From: W2P13-069 sp051876105
Lineage (GTDB): Bacteria; Actinomycetota; Coriobacteriia; Coriobacteriales; QAMH01
Assembly: GCA_051876105.1 (NCBI GenBank)
Contig: JBJEHN010000041.1
Location: 1-8,058, forward strand
Reading direction: 5' to 3'
DNA length: 8,058 nt
In this document: in pieces, positions 4,730-8,058 of the stretch
Position numbering within the stretch: position 1 is the first letter of the stretch
How the letters are laid out: the number at the start of each line of letters is the position of its first letter
The notes under the pieces: generated by a model
Told to the model about the DNA's origin: nothing
The model's input: the letters and a program-made list of their open reading frames with translations, nothing else
Databases searched by the model: none
Program-made: the position numbers and the translations under genes

Positions 4730-7132
4730 ATGGGAATCAAGACCACAGCGGCACCGGCCATTCCGCTTGACACCCTGTCCGAGGTCAACGACCTGGGTAA
4801 GCCCTGGAAGTTCACCGACGAGGACACGGGCCTGCACGTGACGAGGAGCTGCGTCTGGTCGCCTCCGGGGTGCCATCCCGTCGGCTGCGGCGTGAAGCTC
4901 TACGTCGACGACGACGGCAAGCTGGTCAAGGTCGAGGGCGACGAGAACCACCCCGTCACGCAGGGCCGCCTGTGCATGCGCTGCCTTGCGCTCAAGGACT
5001 ACATCTACAACCCCGCGCGCATCACCCACCCCATGAAGCGCGAGCGCCAGTACCGCGGCCAGGACGACAAGTGGGTGCAGATCAGCATGGACGAGGCCCT
5101 CGACATCATCGAGGAGGAGTACTGGAAGGCGGTCAAGAAGTACGGCCACGAGAGCGTGCTCGTGTACACCGGCACCGGCCGCAACGGCGGCGTCACCTCC
5201 GGCTCCAACCTCGCGTCCCTCGTGTTCAACACCCCCAACTACTGCTACACCCAGTCCGGCTACGCCTGCTACCTTCCCCGCATGGCCGCGAGCATCTACA
5301 CCTCCGGCATCGCCTACACGGAGCTCGACTACGCCGGCACGCTCGAGGGGCGCTACGACGACCCGATGTACAAGGTCCCCGAGACCATCGTGCTCTGGGG
5401 CAAGGACCCGCTGCCCTCTAACGCCGACGGCCTCTTCGGCCACTCCGTCATCGACCTGATGAAGCGCGGCGCCAAGCTCATCACCGTCGACCCGCGCGTG
5501 AACTGGATCTCGACGAAGGCCGAGTACCACCTGCGCCTGCGCCCCGGCACGGACGCCGCCCTCGGCATGGCCCTGTGCGACACGATCATCAAAGAGGGCC
5601 TCTACGACAAGGAGTTCGTCGACTGCTACTGCTACGGCTTCGCGGAGTTCGCCGAGCGCTGCGCCACCATGCCCGCCGAGAAGGCGGCCGAGATCTGCGG
5701 CATCGACGCCGAGGACATCCGCGGTGCGGCCCGCATGTACGCCAACTCCGCACAGGCCACCATCTCCTGGGGCCTCGCGGTCGACCAGCAGACCAACGGC
5801 CTGCAGGTCGGAGCCCTGATCGTCGCCCTGACCGCCATCACCGGCAACATCGACAAGCCCGGCGGCCAGCTCGTGGCAGGCGCGGGCACCACCGTCACCG
5901 GCGGAGAGAACGAGGACGAGGGCATGTCCGCCCTCATGCGCGTCGACGACGACGAGCTCCACATGAAGATGATCGGCATGAAGGAGTACCCGGGCTACTG
6001 CGGCTTCTGCAACAACTCGCACGCCGACCTCACGCTGCGCGCCCTGCAGACCGACGAGCCCTACCACCTGAGCTTCGCCATGCTCATGAACAGCAACTTC
6101 GGCGCCAACTCCGCCGCGCAGCCCAAGGACTGGCTCGAGGCCAGCGCCAAGAGCCTGGACTTCTGCTTCGCGCTGGACACCGTGATGACCCCGTCCATCC
6201 AGGCAGTGGCAGACGTGTTCCTCCCGCTGGCGACGACGGCCGAGTCCGAGACGGTCGTCTCCGTCAACTACGGCGCGACCCCCGTGTACCGCGGCTTCCA
6301 GAACCCTGCCATCAAGGTCGGCGAGTGCATCGGCGACGCCGAGTTCGCCGCCGTCATGGGCCAGCGCCTGTGGCCCGAGAAGTTCGCCAAGCTCGGCATC
6401 CACGACACGGCGACCTTCCTGAACTACGTCTGGCTGGGCAAGGAGGACTACAACGAGCTGGCGCCCACGGTCATCAACCAGTACGACCACGAGTACTTCA
6501 AGTACAAGAAGGGCAAGATGCGCACAGACGGCCAGCTCGGCTTCGAGACCCCCAGCGGCCGCATCGAGCTGTGGTGCAGCGCGTACGCCCAGTTCGGCGA
6601 CGACCCGCTGCCCTACTTCGAGGAGCCGCACTTCAGCCCGCGCAGCGAGTCCGAGTACATGAAGCCCGAGTACAAGGAGCAGTACCCGTTCGTCCTGACC
6701 TCCGGCGCCCGCACCTACTGCTTCTTCCACTCCGAGAACAGGCACGTGCCCGTCCTGCGCGAGATCAACCCCGACCCGCGCGTCGAGGTCAACCCCAAGA
6801 CCGCTGCCCGCCTGGGCATCAGCGACGGCCAGTGGTGCCGCGTGTACAACATGTTCGGCGAGTGCTACCAGAAGGCGAAGGTCTCGCCGATCGTCAAGGA
6901 GAACGTCATCCACGCCCAGCACGGCTGGTGGTTCCCCGAGGAGGACCCCAGCGCCCCGGGCCTGTTCCAGACGCTGCGCTGCCAGATCAACAACCTGATC
7001 CCCGGCTTCCACAACGGCAAGATCGGCTTCGGCGCACCGTTCAAGTCGATCATCTGCAACATCGAGCCCACCGACAAGAACTTCGACACCGACATGCAGA
7101 TGATCCAGGAAAAGTTTAGGAGGGTCGACTAA
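4730..7132 (+). CDS. Molybdopterin (bis-MGD) oxidoreductase large subunit, DMSO reductase superfamily, module 2
   Basis: An 800-residue paralog of the enzyme at 744, with the same domain order and no export signal. The Fe-S motif is C41-x6-C48-x4-C53-x28-C82 with extra C85. The likely metal ligand is C180 in SGYACYLP, at the position of the (seleno)cysteine of formate dehydrogenases. RPGTDAALGM is at 271-280, ITGNIDKPGGQ at 370-380 and QHGWWFP at 730-736. GGGAGGA at 4718-4724, 5 nt upstream, supports the start. The paralogs are very similar over the Fe-S domain and pterin contacts, but differ strongly around residues 381-464 here (about 367-450 in the other), which probably shapes the substrate pocket. 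Third codon positions are almost all C or G, more extreme than in module 1, suggesting high expression. The substrate is unknown; catechol-type dehydroxylation, hydroxyl transfer or hydration are all possible for this group. Confidence 0.9.
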   Translation: MGIKTTAAPAIPLDTLSEVNDLGKPWKFTDEDTGLHVTRSCVWSPPGCHPVGCGVKLYVDDDGKLVKVEGDENHPVTQGRLCMRCLALKDYIYNPARITHPMKRERQYRGQDDKWVQISMDEALDIIEEEYWKAVKKYGHESVLVYTGTGRNGGVTSGSNLASLVFNTPNYCYTQSGYACYLPRMAASIYTSGIAYTELDYAGTLEGRYDDPMYKVPETIVLWGKDPLPSNADGLFGHSVIDLMKRGAKLITVDPRVNWISTKAEYHLRLRPGTDAALGMALCDTIIKEGLYDKEFVDCYCYGFAEFAERCATMPAEKAAEICGIDAEDIRGAARMYANSAQATISWGLAVDQQTNGLQVGALIVALTAITGNIDKPGGQLVAGAGTTVTGGENEDEGMSALMRVDDDELHMKMIGMKEYPGYCGFCNNSHADLTLRALQTDEPYHLSFAMLMNSNFGANSAAQPKDWLEASAKSLDFCFALDTVMTPSIQAVADVFLPLATTAESETVVSVNYGATPVYRGFQNPAIKVGECIGDAEFAAVMGQRLWPEKFAKLGIHDTATFLNYVWLGKEDYNELAPTVINQYDHEYFKYKKGKMRTDGQLGFETPSGRIELWCSAYAQFGDDPLPYFEEPHFSPRSESEYMKPEYKEQYPFVLTSGARTYCFFHSENRHVPVLREINPDPRVEVNPKTAARLGISDGQWCRVYNMFGECYQKAKVSPIVKENVIHAQHGWWFPEEDPSAPGLFQTLRCQINNLIPGFHNGKIGFGAPFKSIICNIEPTDKNFDTDMQMIQEKFRRVD

Positions 7133-7134
7133 CC

Positions 7135-7491
7135 ATGGCTTACGGACTTTTGATCGACTACGAGCTCTGCACCGGCTGCCAGTCGTGCGAGGTCGCATGC
7201 AAGGTGGAGCACGACATCCCCGTGGGCAAGTGGGGCATCCGCGTGTTCGACGACGGCCCCTGGCAGATGGACGACGACAAGGACAACGGCAAGGGCTTCA
7301 ACTGGAACAAGATCCCCGTCCCCACGGACATGTGCGACCTGTGCGCCGAGCGCACCAGCCGCGGACGCGAGCCCGTTTGCGTCCACCACTGCCTGGCCAA
7401 CGTCATGCGCTACGGCACCGTGGAGGAGCTCAGCAAGTACATGGACGGCAGCATCAAGCAGGTGCTGTTTATCCCGAAGCACCAGTCGTAG
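7135..7491 (+). CDS. Small iron-sulfur subunit with two [4Fe-4S] clusters, module 2
   Basis: A 118-residue partner of the preceding large subunit, starting 2 bases after its stop. AGGAGG at 7118-7123 lies inside the upstream gene's last codons, 11 nt before the ATG, so the two are probably translationally coupled. Eight cysteines are arranged as C12-x2-C15-x2-C18-x3-C22 and C67-x2-C70-x11-C82-x3-C86, the pattern of the module 1 small subunit. A seven-residue acidic/lysine-rich insertion around residues 46-54 (DDDKDNGKG) distinguishes the two and could set pairing specificity with the right large subunit. There is no membrane segment, so the electron donor should be a soluble carrier such as ferredoxin, flavodoxin or another cytoplasmic reductase; none is encoded nearby. 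Confidence 0.88.
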   Translation: MAYGLLIDYELCTGCQSCEVACKVEHDIPVGKWGIRVFDDGPWQMDDDKDNGKGFNWNKIPVPTDMCDLCAERTSRGREPVCVHHCLANVMRYGTVEELSKYMDGSIKQVLFIPKHQS

Positions 7492-7506
7492 GGGGAGTAG
7501 CAGGCA

Positions 7507-7947
7507 ATGAGAGATGAGAGTCGCTTGGGCAAGTACGCGCTCATCCGCTACAAGGGTGGCGCTTTGGGAGAGGAGCCCGTGGAGGACTACTCCACCGGCG
7601 AGCCCCAACGGGTGAGGATCGGTTACGCAGAGGTGCCCAACGGGATCGACGATGTGCTTTTCGAGATGGAGGTCGGTGAGTCTGGGACCGTCGTCATCTC
7701 CCCCGACAAGGCATACGGATACCATGACCCTGAGGGCGTGCAGATCCGGATGCGCAAGAGCGTGCCCGACGGCGACGCGCTCGAGGTCGGGTCGGTCCTG
7801 GGTTGGAGAAGCCCTATCACCCATCAGGTCCTGCCCGTGAGGGTGATCGAGGCCACAGACGACTACCTCAAGCTGGACTACAACCATCCTCTTGCCGGCA
7901 AGTCCCTTGAGTATTGGATCGAGCTGGTGGATATCGTCGCTGCGTAA
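7507..7947 (+). CDS. SlyD-like FKBP-type peptidyl-prolyl isomerase / chaperone
   Basis: A 146-residue protein with the FKBP layout of SlyD. The FKBP part includes GIDDVLFEMEVGE (46-58) and the AYG hallmark (69-71). An inserted chaperone flap runs from about 75 to 122, and the SlyD-family signature DYNHPLAGK (124-132) leads into the closing strand. The metal-binding His/Cys-rich C-terminal tail of E. coli SlyD is absent; the protein ends soon after ELVDIVAA. The first 40 residues are divergent from the usual FKBP strand and lack the typical DG-x-x-FDSS pattern, so isomerase activity may be weak and chaperone activity dominant. The gene lies 15 bases after the small subunit, with a GGGGGAG ribosome site, so it belongs to the module 2 operon. 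A role in folding or cofactor loading of the Mo/W enzyme is an inference from position. Confidence 0.85.
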   Translation: MRDESRLGKYALIRYKGGALGEEPVEDYSTGEPQRVRIGYAEVPNGIDDVLFEMEVGESGTVVISPDKAYGYHDPEGVQIRMRKSVPDGDALEVGSVLGWRSPITHQVLPVRVIEATDDYLKLDYNHPLAGKSLEYWIELVDIVAA

Positions 7948-7968
7948 GCGCTGCGACGCGTCGAAACC

Positions 7969-8000
7969 GCAGGGGTGCGAGTTGCAGCTCGCGCCCCTGC
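7969..8000 (+). terminator. Terminator-like hairpin after module 2
   Basis: GCAGGGGTGCGAG (7969-7981) pairs with CTCGCGCCCCTGC (7988-8000): 13 bp with one G-U wobble around the loop TTGCAG. It starts 21 bases after the FKBP stop. The expected T-run is missing: the next 7 bases are ATCCTCT, followed at once by the group II intron start. The intron may have separated the stem from its original downstream sequence. Confidence 0.65.
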
Positions 8001-8007
8001 ATCCTCT

Positions 8008-8058
8008 GTGCGCCAGGCATGGCGCGTTTCTAACGGGTGAAAGTCCCCAGCACGCCCT
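8008..8058 (+). mobile_element. 5' end of a group II intron (cut by window end), probably class IIC
   Basis: From 8008 the sequence reads GTGCGCC, AGGCAT, GGCGC and then CTAACGGGTGAAAGTCCC. This is the conserved 5' start of bacterial group II introns: the GUGYG splice-site motif, a first small hairpin (8010-8014 with 8021-8025, loop AGGCAT), then a 'GGGUGAAAGUCCC' element of domain I. It resembles the start of the Oceanobacillus iheyensis group IIC intron as I remember it. Placement 7 bases behind a terminator-like hairpin fits class IIC, whose members insert downstream of intrinsic terminators. The rest of the ribozyme and any reverse transcriptase/maturase gene lie beyond the window. Only 51 bases are visible, so class and integrity are not certain. 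Confidence 0.78.

Noticed and set aside
5575..7119. 514-codon plus-strand open frame inside the module 2 large-subunit gene
   Set aside because: Arg/Pro/Gly/His-rich out-of-frame shadow of the real gene, with no recognisable domain.
744..7132. Formate dehydrogenase or periplasmic DMSO/nitrate reductase as the identity of the large subunits
   Set aside because: No Tat signal, no membrane or cytochrome partner and no U/C-H-G-P active-site motif (Tyr replaces His); the small subunits have two clusters rather than four.
4523..7198. 891-codon open frame on the minus strand opposite module 2
   Set aside because: Its translation is low-complexity Val/Leu/Ala/Gly/Asp/Glu, typical of the antisense of a GC-rich, codon-biased gene. 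The plus strand here has clear family motifs and a ribosome site.
1..8058. CRISPR arrays, tRNA or rRNA genes
   Set aside because: No regularly spaced repeats, cloverleaf-like sequence or rRNA-like stretch was seen on either strand.

Overview
The window is GC-rich, with strong C/G preference at third codon positions, Shine-Dalgarno sites close to AGGAGG, and two copies of a molybdenum/tungsten enzyme module. The large subunits resemble the many soluble molybdopterin enzymes of gut Actinobacteria of the class Coriobacteriia (Eggerthella, Gordonibacter, Slackia and Adlercreutzia relatives). That placement is inferred from protein style and genome character, not from a marker gene.

Layout. Bases 3-479: the C-terminal part of a TetR-type regulator cut by the window edge. 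Bases 480-743: a non-coding spacer with a possible promoter and a small tandem repeat. Bases 744-3497: module 1, a large molybdopterin subunit (801 aa) and a small two-cluster iron-sulfur subunit (111 aa). Bases 3538-3569: a strong hairpin between convergent genes. Bases 3592-4494, minus strand: a LysR-type regulator starting at TTG, with a good extended -10 promoter. Bases 4495-4729: the divergent control region, holding an inverted repeat and a leader hairpin. Bases 4730-7947: module 2, a large subunit (800 aa), a small iron-sulfur subunit (118 aa) and a SlyD-like FKBP prolyl isomerase/chaperone. Bases 7969-8000: a terminator-like hairpin. Seven bases later, at 8008, the 5' end of a group II intron begins and runs off the window.

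How the genes may work together. Each large subunit should hold one [4Fe-4S] cluster and a bis-MGD Mo or W cofactor, and each small subunit two more [4Fe-4S] clusters. Each pair would therefore form a short electron wire feeding a reductive or redox-neutral reaction on a small substrate. No Tat signal, membrane anchor, quinol oxidase subunit or transporter is visible, so both enzymes look soluble and cytoplasmic. The nearest known functions are the catechol dehydroxylases of Eggerthella/Gordonibacter, pyrogallol-phloroglucinol transhydroxylase and acetylene hydratase. The substrates cannot be read from sequence. The two paralogs keep the cofactor-binding parts but differ most in a central stretch, suggesting different substrates. 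LysR probably controls module 2; the TetR protein may control module 1.

The least expected observations are the group II intron start placed just behind a terminator hairpin (the group IIC habit), the odd cysteine spacing of the large-subunit Fe-S motif, and the FKBP chaperone tied to one module only.
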